Shown here one piece after another: positions 8,372 to 17,000 of a stretch of DNA of 24,650 nucleotides. The DNA is taken from assembly GCA_023393235.1 (NCBI GenBank), contig JAEWMH010000093.1, positions 1 through 24,650 of the forward strand, in the 5' to 3' direction. A program made the position numbers and the translations under genes. The notes beneath the pieces are model-generated. The model had not been told where the DNA came from. It saw only the letters and a program-made list of their open reading frames with translations, and ran no database searches. Positions within the stretch are counted from its first letter, which is position 1. Each line of letters begins with the position of its first letter. Source of the stretch: Bacillota bacterium (GTDB lineage Bacteria > Bacillota > Bacilli > Paenibacillales > NBRC-103111).

Positions 8372-9688
8372 TTAAGCGTTCAACAGGTATTGGTTCAGAA
8401 CGGATTTGATCAGCTCTTGACGGCCGGAAGCATTCACGATGGGGTTGTTTTGCAGCGCATAGGCTTCCAGGGACTTGAAGTCCACCTTGCCGGCTACGAT
8501 ATCTGCACCGATGCCGGTTTTGAAGGAAGCATAACGGTTGTCAACCACATTTTCCAGAACCTTATCCTCAAGCAGCTTGGCGGCTACTTCCAGACCTCTG
8601 GCGAAGCTGTCCATACCGGCGATGTGGGAGTAAACCACGTCGATCGGCTCGAAGGAAGCGCGGCGGGTCTTGGAGTCGAAGTTGACGCCGCCGCTGCCCA
8701 GGCCGCCGTTCTTCAGGATTTCGTACATAGCCAGAGTGGAGCTGTACAGGTTGGTCGGGAACTCGTCGGTATCCCAGCCCAGCAGCTCGTCGCCTTGGTT
8801 GGCGTCGATGGAGCCCAGTGCGCCGTTGATCCGGGCAACAGTCAGCTCATGCTCGAAGGTGTGGCCGGCCAGGGTGGCATGGTTGGCTTCCAGGTTCAGC
8901 TTGAAGGTTTTATCCAGATCATAACCTCTCAGGAAGGAGAGGGTAGTTGCAGCATCAAAGTCATATTGGTGCTTGGTAGGCTCCTTCGGCTTCGGCTCGA
9001 TCAGGAATTGGGCTCCAAAGCCGATTTCCTTCGCGTAGTCCTTCGCCATGTGGAAGAAACGAGCCAGATTGTCCAGCTCCAGCTTCATGTCGGTGTTCAG
9101 GAGAGTTTCATAACCTTCGCGGCCGCCCCAGAACACATAGTTTTCAGCACCCAGCTCCTTGCCCACTTCCAGCTGCTTCTTCACCTGTGCGGCAGCGTAA
9201 GCATAAACCTCAGCGTTGCTGGTGGTAGCGGCGCCGTGCACAAAGCGCGGGTTGGAGAACATGTTGGCGGTATTCCACAGCAGCTTGCGGCCGGAGGACT
9301 TCATGTTTTCCTTGATTTGGGCAACGATAATATCCAGGTTCTTGTTGGTTTCCTGCAGGGTAGAGCCTTCCGGAGCGATGTCGCGGTCATGGAATGCAAA
9401 GTAAGGGGCATCCAGGATTTCCATCAGCTCGAAAGCGGCTTCTACACGGGCCTTAGCCAGATCCAGGCCGCTGAAGCGGTCCCAATCACGCTGCATGGTG
9501 CCTGCGCCGAACGGGTCGGAGCCGTTATAAGTGAAGGAATGCCAATAAGCTACGGAGAAGCGGAGCCATTCCTTCATGGTTTTGCCGGCGACAACAGCCT
9601 CCGGATTGTAGAATTTGTAGGACAGCGGGTTGTTGGAGTTTTTGCCTTCATAAGCAATTGCCGAAACGTTTCCAAAATAAGCACCCAT
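8372..9688 (-). CDS. xylA: Xylose isomerase
   Basis: Converts D-xylose to D-xylulose in the cytoplasm, the first step of xylose use. The length of 438 residues matches the class II bacterial enzyme. Active-site residues are visible: His100 and Asp103 in FAFHDRDIAPEG, metal ligands Glu231 and Glu267 with Lys233 in IEPKPKEPTKHQYDFD and LNLEANHATLAGHTFEHE, and Asp295, Asp306 and Asp308 in SIDANQGDELLGWDTDEFP. The start at 9688 has AGGAGG eight bases upstream. The gene is divergent from xylR across a xylO operator and is a single-gene transcript in this window; xylB is not present. Expression should rise with xylose and fall with glucose (cre-like site in the first codons). Confidence 0.98.
   Translation of the reverse strand: MGAYFGNVSAIAYEGKNSNNPLSYKFYNPEAVVAGKTMKEWLRFSVAYWHSFTYNGSDPFGAGTMQRDWDRFSGLDLAKARVEAAFELMEILDAPYFAFHDRDIAPEGSTLQETNKNLDIIVAQIKENMKSSGRKLLWNTANMFSNPRFVHGAATTSNAEVYAYAAAQVKKQLEVGKELGAENYVFWGGREGYETLLNTDMKLELDNLARFFHMAKDYAKEIGFGAQFLIEPKPKEPTKHQYDFDAATTLSFLRGYDLDKTFKLNLEANHATLAGHTFEHELTVARINGALGSIDANQGDELLGWDTDEFPTNLYSSTLAMYEILKNGGLGSGGVNFDSKTRRASFEPIDVVYSHIAGMDSFARGLEVAAKLLEDKVLENVVDNRYASFKTGIGADIVAGKVDFKSLEAYALQNNPIVNASGRQELIKSVLNQYLLNA
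9661..9675 (-). promoter_or_regulatory. cre-like site in the first codons of xylA
   Basis: On the minus strand TTGGAAACGTTTCGG matches the CcpA consensus WTGNAANCGNWNNCW except at its last two bases, and its core GAAACGTTTC is a perfect palindrome. In Bacillus xyl operons cre also lies inside the xylA coding region. The match could be chance because it overlaps coding sequence. Confidence 0.5.
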
Positions 9689-9733
9689 TTATGATTCCTC
9701 CTGTAAATATCAATCTCGTTTTTCTTCACCCTT

Positions 9734-9762
9734 ATCATATCACCGGATACTTAGTTTGTCTA
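9734..9762 (-). promoter_or_regulatory. xylA promoter
   Basis: On the minus strand TAGACA (9757-9762), a 17-bp spacer and TATGAT (9734-9739). The -35 box and the start of the spacer sit inside the xylO palindrome, so bound XylR would block the polymerase. Confidence 0.8.
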
Positions 9763-9775
9763 TTGATTAAACTAA
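9751..9775. promoter_or_regulatory. xylO operator for XylR
   Basis: TTAGTTT and AAACTAA arms separated by 11 bases, closely like the Bacillus xylO (TTAGTTTGTT...AACAAACTAA). It lies between the divergent xylA and xylR promoters, overlapping the xylA -35 and ending two bases before the xylR -35, which suggests joint control of both. Confidence 0.85.
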
Positions 9776-9777
9776 CT

Positions 9778-9807
9778 TTGACAGAAATTCATTTTATCCG
9801 CTAAAAT
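9778..9807 (+). promoter_or_regulatory. xylR promoter
   Basis: A consensus TTGACA (9778-9783), an 18-bp spacer and TAAAAT (9802-9807). It directly abuts xylO, so autorepression by XylR is likely. Confidence 0.7.
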
Positions 9808-9896
9808 AATAGTATTCACATGGAATCCTACCCTTTATAATGAGTAATTATTCCGGCAAGCGGTGCGGACCGAATGCGGCCTGAGGTGAGCAACTT

Positions 9897-11177
9897 TTGA
9901 AAATAACCGGCGATTTGAACCTGATGAAAAAAATTAATAAATCCATCGTCCTGGAGCTCCTGCGCAAGGCCTCCCCCTTGTCCCGGGCCGAAGTGGCCAA
10001 AACCACGGGTCTGACCAAAGCTACCGTTTCCACTCTGGTGGCCGAGCTGATGGAGGAGAACCTGCTGTACGAAATCGGCACAGGTGAATCCAGCGGCGGG
10101 CGGAAGCCGGTACTGCTGGTGTTCCGCCAAGACGCAGGGTATGCCATCGGCGTTGATCTGGGCGTGCGGGATATCCACGCGGTGCTGACGGATCTCAAGG
10201 GCACCATTGTCCATGAAACCCGCTCCTCCTTACGGGGGATGGATACTCCCGAGCAGGTTCTGGGGCGGCTCAAGGATTGCCTGCGGCGCCTGATGAACAA
10301 AGCACCGGCCAGCCCCTACGGCGTGGTCGGTATCGGTGTGGGTGTGCCGGGCATTACGGACGATAAGGGCACCGTCCTGTTTGCCCCCAATCTGGGCTGG
10401 CGGAATGTGCCGCTCCAGTCGCTTTTGGAGGCGGAGTTTAAGGTGCCCGTCATTATCGACAATGAAGCCAATGCGGGAGCTGTGGGTGAGAAGGAATTCG
10501 GCATCGGCCGGAATGTCTCCAATATGATCTATATCAGTGTAGGCATCGGTATCGGCTCGGGCATCATTCTGAAGGATGAGCTGTACCGTGGGGCGTCGGG
10601 CTATTCCGGGGAAATGGGCCATATCACCGTACACGCGGACGGACGCCCGTGCCGCTGCGGCAACGTAGGCTGCTGGGAGCTGTACGCCTCGGAGCAGGCC
10701 ATCCTGGCCGAGGCGGAGGCGCTGCTTAGCCTGGATGCAGCCGATGGCGGCAGCGGAGCGGCGTCCGGAGCCGCTGGCGGCGGGGCGGAGACGGCCGCCG
10801 AAGCGGATGACGGCGCCGCGGAGGTGCCGCGGCAGGCAGAGCTGGAGGCGCTGGCCGCGCTAGCCGATTCGGGCAATGAAGCGGCGCAGGAGCTGTTCCG
10901 GCGGACGGGGCGCTACCTGGGCGTCGGTGTGGTGAATATCATCAACACCTTTAATCCCGAGCTGATCATTATCGGCAACCGGTTTACCCTGGCGGAGCGG
11001 TGGCTGGCCCCGTCCGTCCGGGAAGTGATCCAGGAGCGGGCTCTGCCCTATCACCGGGAGCGGCTGCGCCTGGAGTTCGCCGGCTTAGGCCTGCGCTCCA
11101 GTGTGGCCGGCGCCGCCTCCTTTGCCGTATCCGGCTTCTTCGCGGACCGGCAGGTCAGTGTGGGTATGAACGGCTAA
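9897..11177 (+). CDS. xylR: Xylose-responsive repressor, ROK family
   Basis: DNA-binding repressor released by xylose; 426 residues, longer than the usual 380-400. Residues about 10-60 form the winged helix (LSRAEVAKTTGLTKATVSTL), followed by SSGGRKPVLLVF as in Bacillus XylR. The sugar-binding ROK domain follows, with VGIGVGVPGITDD, a DNEANAGAVGE segment, the ROK signature LYRGASGYSGEMGHI and the zinc motif CRCGNVGCWE. The excess length is an Ala/Gly/Glu-rich insertion at about residues 274-315, just after the zinc motif. The TTG start at 9897 is supported by GAGGTG about eight bases upstream. It is divergent from xylA with xylO between them and ends at a strong terminator. Effector is taken from context and family; other sugars are possible but unlikely. 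Confidence 0.93.
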   Translation: MKITGDLNLMKKINKSIVLELLRKASPLSRAEVAKTTGLTKATVSTLVAELMEENLLYEIGTGESSGGRKPVLLVFRQDAGYAIGVDLGVRDIHAVLTDLKGTIVHETRSSLRGMDTPEQVLGRLKDCLRRLMNKAPASPYGVVGIGVGVPGITDDKGTVLFAPNLGWRNVPLQSLLEAEFKVPVIIDNEANAGAVGEKEFGIGRNVSNMIYISVGIGIGSGIILKDELYRGASGYSGEMGHITVHADGRPCRCGNVGCWELYASEQAILAEAEALLSLDAADGGSGAASGAAGGGAETAAEADDGAAEVPRQAELEALAALADSGNEAAQELFRRTGRYLGVGVVNIINTFNPELIIIGNRFTLAERWLAPSVREVIQERALPYHRERLRLEFAGLGLRSSVAGAASFAVSGFFADRQVSVGMNG

Positions 11178-11190
11178 AGCTAAAGAATGG

Positions 11191-11225
11191 AAAACGGGCA
11201 TCCCAAGAGGGGGTGCCCGTTTTTT
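11191..11225 (+). terminator. Intrinsic terminator of xylR
   Basis: A 14-bp stem with one G-T pair (11191-11204 with 11210-11223, loop AAGAG) whose 3' side ends in a run of six T. It lies 13 bp after the xylR stop. Confidence 0.9.
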
Positions 11226-11240
11226 GCTCAGCTATGTTTC

Positions 11241-11423
11241 TAACGGCGGTGGGAGACGCTATTTTGCCCAAAACGGGGTTTTGCAAAATCTAACGGAAGC
11301 AGAAGCCGTTATTTGACATAAAAAGAGCTTGCAGCAGGGTTATGGGTTTGAATAAAGGCTGTGGCCGCCGTTAGATTTTTGGAGGTGGTGTATTCGCCAA
11401 AATAGAGGCTTTCACTGCCGTTA
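11241..11423. repeat. Inverted array of 50-bp intergenic units, array 2
   Basis: Two units begin with TAACGG at 11241 and 11291; two opposite units end with CCGTTA at 11373 and 11423. The outer units are alike: TAACGGCGGTGGGAGACGCT against TAACGGCAGTGAAAGCCTCT, both continuing with ATTTTG and ending AAATC. The inner pair spans 83 bases and can fold as an imperfect hairpin (AGCC and TTATT blocks pair). Period and total frame are identical to array 1, although the internal sequences differ. It lies between the convergent xylR and GH39-like genes, after the xylR terminator. Confidence 0.85.
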
Positions 11424-11477
11424 GAATCTCTCATCGCCCAAGGCTGCTCTTTCGAATAGAATCTGCCCCCGCTCTTC

Positions 11478-13883
11478 CTACGGCTCCAGCCGGATGGTGT
11501 CCAGGGACAGGTCGTAGCCGGTGCTGGCGCTGTTTTTGCCGGTTACCTGGAACCGGATCTCCTTTATGCCCGGCTTGTCGAACACCACCTTACCGATGAG
11601 CGTATCCGCATAAGTCTCCGTTCCCGCATACTGGTCCTGCACGCCGCCAAGGGCCATACCGTCCACGTACACCTGATATTTACCCCGGGTGGTATAGGTT
11701 TTGCCGCTGATGTACAGCTTGTACTCCCCCGCCTCCTTCACATGGACCAGAAAACGGATATGACTGTTAGCCCCCGCACCAGACGCGGCGAACTTGACGA
11801 AGGCGCCTCCCGAGGCGGCTGCATCAGCAATAAAATAGTATGGAGCGTGATCGAAAGGTGTCCCCGTCCGCGGTGAAAGCTGCTCCAGCTCGCCGACAAC
11901 CGCGCTCCGGGGAACCAGCTCGATAAAATCAAACCCGGCATCATACCCGCTGCTGGCGGCATTCTTATCCTTGGCCGTCAGCCGGAACTTCTTCGAACCC
12001 GAGGCCCCGAAATATTTGTTTCCCACATAGATTTCCTCGTAGCTCTGGTCAGCTGCGTACAGATCATTCCAGCCGCCTACAACGGCACCGTCCACCGTCA
12101 GTTCGAACTTGCCCCGGTCGGGTCCTTTTTTGACCCGGGCCTTCACGGCATAGGTCCCCGTCTGCGGCACATTCAGCGTATACTCCACATAATCCCCCGC
12201 CGCATTGGCGTCGAACTTGTTGAAGGCCCCGCCTGAGGCGGCAGGGTCGCTGACATTGGTCTGAGCATCCCCGGCGGAGACGGTTTTGCCCACGCCGGAG
12301 GCTTCCGTCTCAAAACGGTGCACCGGCGTCAGCACCGTCAGGGTGGTGGTGTTTTTGCCCATATAAAAGGACGGCCGTGTCAGTGTACTGCTGTAGTCCA
12401 GCACCACATCCTCAATCTTCTTCAGCGGGGCATTGTCCGTGCCGCTGTTGTAATTACCGTTGGTATTGTCAATCTGATACCGCTCCAGGCGCATCTTCCC
12501 GCTGCCGGAGAACAGCCCCGCGGGAATGCTGCTGATGGTGGCCGTCACGTTATAATCCATCCCGGCCCCGTCGGCAACCTGGTCCCATTGGTAATTGACG
12601 AGCATAACGGCAATCCCCGTGTCATCCCGGGTGGCCAAACTATGTACGCCTAAGCCGGTGACGGCATTCAAGGCTCCAGCTGAGGTGGAGGAGGCGATCC
12701 GGGAGGTTTTCAGCATGGATTGCATCCTCAGCACGTTGTAGTACGGCAGGGGCACACCATCCAGACCGTCCACGAACATATCCTTGCGGGGATTGTCGCC
12801 ATGGTCAATGGTCCAATGCATGGGCATGGACATACCGCCCTCCACATAATACATGCCCGTTGTGGCCATAGCGGCGGCCTGGGTCAGCTGGTCCTGGGCC
12901 TCCGTGTTGTCCGAATGCCCCTTGGGACCACTGGCCGGACCGGGAAAAACACCATATTCCGTGACAAACACCTTGGTCTCTGGGTCTAACCCCCGGTTGG
13001 TCAATTTGGTCTCCAAAATGGACTTTTCGTTCTTCACCGCCGCGGGTCCGGGATTCTCCGCCACCCCCGTCCCTCTCTGACGGTATTGATGGTAAGAGAT
13101 AAAATCCAGCCGTTTGCCGGAATTGGGATCATCCCGGAAGGCATTCAGGAACGCATCCAGATAGGTAGTGTTGTAAAAGCCTAACGCAGGTCCGCCCAGC
13201 TTCAGCGGAATCGGCGGATTCAGCTCCGTATTGATTTCGTTGATGACACTGTAGAACACCTTGTACCATTCATAATACAGCTTGGGGCTGGGAGCGTACC
13301 CGGAGCTTTTGGGCGGAACCGCAGGCATTTCGTAGGCTTCGATGTCCCAATCCTTGTCCGGTTCATTGAAGGCCTCAATATATTCGATCTGCGGGTAACG
13401 AGTTTTGTATTCCTTGATGCCGTTCTTCAGGATGTTCCGGCAGGCGGTGGCATCGGTTAAAGTCATGGTGGACGGATTAAAGCCCATATCCGCTTGATCA
13501 CACTGGTCCACATTCAGGATGATCCGCTGGGCGTACTGGTCCAGCTGCTCCATGTACGCATTCTGGTAATCGTAGTTGTACACACCTGTTGTCCGGTTGT
13601 AATACTTGACGGGTTTGTACCAGGCCCGTACGTAGCGGGTATCGTTCTGCTTCAGATTCTGCCAATAGCCAGGTCCTGCCGTTGCTGCGGATTTTTGCCC
13701 GGACTGGTTCAAATACCAGGCGGGATTGTTCATTGCACTGTCCAGCACAGTTCCTGCGTTGACAGTGACCGCAGCCGTGGCAGCCGCCTCCGCCTCCTGC
13801 GGAGCAGCTTGCACCAGTGGCACAAGCAAAGCCAGCACCATTAACCCCCTCCCCAGTTTGCCTGCCCATTTTGCCATCATCAT
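11478..13883 (-). CDS. Secreted GH39-like glycosidase with two C-terminal CBM-like domains
   Basis: 801 residues. A signal peptide (MMMAKWAGKLGRGLMVLALL, likely cut near VQA|AP) sends it outside. The catalytic (beta/alpha)8 barrel of clan GH-A has the acid/base Glu174 in YIEAFNEPDKDWD and the nucleophile Glu309 in VFVTEYGVF, with FISYHQYRQR between; the pattern is closest to GH39. A beta-sandwich follows to about residue 515. Two similar domains close the protein (about 521-660 and 663-801), sharing ASGGAF and SGYD motifs and looking like CBM6/35 carbohydrate binders. Unlike its two upstream paralogues it lacks the inserted discoidin domain and the long accessory tail. ATG at 13883 starts a triple ATG with AAAGGA eight bases upstream; an in-frame extension to 13991 lacks a ribosome site and crosses the terminator. 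Last gene of the cluster; substrate unknown. Confidence 0.88.
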   Translation of the reverse strand: MMMAKWAGKLGRGLMVLALLVPLVQAAPQEAEAAATAAVTVNAGTVLDSAMNNPAWYLNQSGQKSAATAGPGYWQNLKQNDTRYVRAWYKPVKYYNRTTGVYNYDYQNAYMEQLDQYAQRIILNVDQCDQADMGFNPSTMTLTDATACRNILKNGIKEYKTRYPQIEYIEAFNEPDKDWDIEAYEMPAVPPKSSGYAPSPKLYYEWYKVFYSVINEINTELNPPIPLKLGGPALGFYNTTYLDAFLNAFRDDPNSGKRLDFISYHQYRQRGTGVAENPGPAAVKNEKSILETKLTNRGLDPETKVFVTEYGVFPGPASGPKGHSDNTEAQDQLTQAAAMATTGMYYVEGGMSMPMHWTIDHGDNPRKDMFVDGLDGVPLPYYNVLRMQSMLKTSRIASSTSAGALNAVTGLGVHSLATRDDTGIAVMLVNYQWDQVADGAGMDYNVTATISSIPAGLFSGSGKMRLERYQIDNTNGNYNSGTDNAPLKKIEDVVLDYSSTLTRPSFYMGKNTTTLTVLTPVHRFETEASGVGKTVSAGDAQTNVSDPAASGGAFNKFDANAAGDYVEYTLNVPQTGTYAVKARVKKGPDRGKFELTVDGAVVGGWNDLYAADQSYEEIYVGNKYFGASGSKKFRLTAKDKNAASSGYDAGFDFIELVPRSAVVGELEQLSPRTGTPFDHAPYYFIADAAASGGAFVKFAASGAGANSHIRFLVHVKEAGEYKLYISGKTYTTRGKYQVYVDGMALGGVQDQYAGTETYADTLIGKVVFDKPGIKEIRFQVTGKNSASTGYDLSLDTIRLEP

Positions 13884-13909
13884 GAACTCATCCTTTCTCC
13901 AACAGAATT

Positions 13910-13924
13910 TTGTAAGCGCAATCA
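13910..13924. promoter_or_regulatory. cre site (CcpA) upstream of the 801-residue glycosidase
   Basis: TTGTAAGCGCAATCA fits every position of the cre consensus WTGNAANCGNWNNCW. It lies between the terminator and the ribosome site of the glycosidase gene. Bound CcpA would act as roadblock to read-through or repress a local promoter; I see no strong -35/-10 pair here. Confidence 0.7.
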
Positions 13925-13935
13925 TTTTCGTTGAG

Positions 13936-13979
13936 AAAAACGGGATTGCCGCATTTCCAAAAACACACCGGCAATCCCG
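13936..13979 (-). terminator. Intergenic terminator between the 1581- and 801-residue glycosidase genes
   Basis: A perfect 11-bp stem (CGGGATTGCCG and complement, 13941-13951 with 13969-13979) with a 17-base loop, followed on the minus strand by TTTTT. It should end or reduce transcription leaving the 1581-residue gene. Confidence 0.85.
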
Positions 13980-14001
13980 CTGTAACTCCATTTGATTGTG
14001 T

Positions 14002-17000
14002 TTATTCCAAAATTACTTTATCCGACAGGGCCTCAGGAAGCGTGCCACCCGAGGGGAGCAATTGATCGACTACCAGCACCCGGATGGAATACGCCGGATT
14101 CTCCGGGTCAGCCACGTCGAAGTGTGCTGCCAAGGTGGTCAGTCCGGCAATATCGCTCTTGAGAGCTGTATAAGAAACCGGAACATCGCCTTTCATCAGT
14201 TGGAAAAAGACCACCTCATCCCCTTCGTGGGCTGGCACACCGTCCACAGGAATAACCGTAACCCGGGCGGTTATTCCTTGGGTTCTATCTCCCACTAGTC
14301 CACCCTTCACGATAAAGGACTTGCCCTGTCCGACAGTGCCGTAAACTGTAACCGTCCGGATCACCTCTTGGGCAGCATTTCCCGACTTATCCTGGACGTT
14401 ATACCGCAGGGTGTACACACCGGGCACCGCCGTATTCACCTCACCCGTTACCACAACCGCCGCAGTCAGGTTGCCGTCCACATTATCCATAGCGGCAGCA
14501 CCGGGATCGGTAAATACACTGCCTGCGGGAATGGACATCACAGCCTCTCCGTTCAGGGTAATAACAGGCTTCACCGTATCCGGCACCGGAGTGGTATCCC
14601 CCGGCAGCAGGGCCACTACATAGTCGTCCATCTGCGCCGGACGATTGGCAGTCCGGATGCCCGCATTGCCTTGGGTCAGCGGGGGCGGGTTGTCGGGGAA
14701 CAAACCGCTGCCCGTATCGGTAACATCGAACACCAGCTTGTCGTCCACATATCCCATCAGACGGTTGCCGTTCACAACCAGCCGGAGCTGGTACCATTTC
14801 CCCGCTTCATAAGGGAAGGGCTTCTTGATGGAGGATTCCTTCAGACTGTTGTTGACCATTCTGCCCAGAGCAATATAGCCTGTGCTGCCCCCGGCCAGAT
14901 TGTTCTCGCCGTTATGGATGCGCAGCATGTAGAAGTTCTTCAGATCATCAGACGCACGGGCGATAATGCCTGGCAGACCGGTATCCGCATTGGCTTTGAC
15001 TCTGGCCCGCACCTCATAATTGGTCCAGGAGCTGCTGCCCACACTGAAGGCCATATTGTCGTTGGTTGTTTTCTCCAAAACCCGGCCGGATACATCCTCC
15101 GTCACTCTCAGATGCTGAGTTTGGGTATTGTCTGCGTTTCTCCAGCCCGTAGCCGCTTCCTGATTGTAGGTTCCGGTTTCGAAGTTTTCGGCCAACAACA
15201 CCGTTCCAAGAGGCGCCTCCTCATTAGCCGTAAAATGAAGGGTGTATACCTGGCTGTTGCCCGCCTCTGCGGTCACCTTCACGCTCAAGGTACCAGTTCC
15301 GCTTACGATGGTGGCGTTTACCACCTCCACTGTGGCCAGATTGCTCACCGTAGCCATGGCTTCCTTCACGGAGACAAACGCTGTACGGGAGGGAATCTTC
15401 ACCTGGTAGTCATAAACACCGGGGGCAAGAAGGATATCGGCGGGCTGCAGCACAGCCGGATTGTAAGCTCCGCTATCCGGAATCACCGACAGCTTCAGTG
15501 AGCTTAAAGTGGCATCCTCGCTAGCCTTGCGCAGGCTGACACGGTAATAGGTAGCCCCGTTGCCCTCCGTGGATTGGGCGGCGATCAGATGCACCACCTC
15601 TTCCCCGGTTCCCCCCAAAGGAAGTGCACCGGAGCTTGCAGGAGTTACGACCGCATTGGCCCCCCCGTAAACCGTCCCGGTTACCGTAGCCTTATCCGAA
15701 CCAGGCCCGGAGAGTTTGACCAGATAGTCGTTTTTCAGCGGATTGAAGCCGCTGATGGACACTCCATTTACCTGGATGTCACTGAGCAAAGGCATGATGG
15801 GATACACCCGGATATCATCAAACTGCACCTTGGTTTTGCTGCCGCGAATCCCCGCCAGACCTGCAGGAAGCAGGGCATCCTTGCCGTCGTAGACGTCATG
15901 GTCGGTGTATTCCACCATCAGCATACCGTCCAGATACCCCTTCAGATTCGGCCCAACCGCCTCCAGCCTGAGGGTGTACCAGCGGGCGGGATCGATGCCA
16001 TCCAGCACAACGCTGTCCAGCTCGATATTGTTCTTTTTACCGGCAGGCATGTCGGTATTATCCCGCTGCAGCACCAGCTTGGAGTTGCCGCCGTCCTTCA
16101 CCAGCAGGAGGGAATAATGCAGGTTCCGGTGCTCATCGGCACGGCCTTTGCCTGCTCTGGCGGTAACCCCCATTTTTACATCGCCGGTATAAACAGGGTT
16201 ATCCATTTTCACCTTGGCTTCCAACCCGTAATCTGCCCAGGAGTTCTCCCCGAAAAAGCCGAAGTTATCCGACACAGAGCCGAAGGTTTCATGGGGAACA
16301 GTATAGGTGCTGCCCGTCACCGTATCGGTGCCGTAGTCCCAAACCGTGTATTTGCTGCTGTAGCCTTTGGTTTTCCAGCCGGACAGGTCACGGTCCTCCG
16401 CTGTTTCGAAGCCGTTCTTGTACAGCCCGTCGGCGAAAATGCTGATATCGTCAATGGACAAGGGCTGCCCGGTGTAGGAGCCGGTCACCGTCAGCTTCAC
16501 ATAACGGGCGGCAGCCGGGAACCAATGCAGGGAATTCCCCTTGGACCAAGCGCCGTAGGTGGCGTCCACAACGGTGGAATATGAGCTGTTGTCCGCACTG
16601 GCCGAGATGGAGTACCGGTAGCCCTGCAGCTCCGCCTGGCTCCACTTGATTTCCGCGCCGCTCACCTGAAAGGTCCTACCCAGATCGATGACCACCGATT
16701 GGGGATAGTTGCTTGAAGCTGCCGATGCAGCCGTACGCCCGTCGCCGTCTACCAGAGCCGGCAGATTCTGCAGGTCCCCGGTTACCGTTTTGCCGGCGGA
16801 CACCATGTTATTGATGCTGGCATCCACGGCCTCCAGCTCAATGAGCATCACCGCATTAGGCGCCAGCGTTTCGTTGAACACCTCTGTGCCGGTGATGTTG
16901 GCCGTTCCTTGGCCTACCACCTCCAGGCTGTCGATTTTGTTATACGCATAATTGCTGTGGGTGGCATCCACCAAATATTTTTTGTAGCGGAGGGTTTTGC

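Noticed and set aside
8390..9694. Plus-strand open frame of 434 codons covering all of xylA in antisense
   Set aside because: xylA is unmistakable on the minus strand and the antisense product has no recognisable domain or start signal.
13884..13991. N-terminal extension of the 801-residue glycosidase
   Set aside because: It would run through the terminator and cre site and would bury the signal peptide behind 36 residues.
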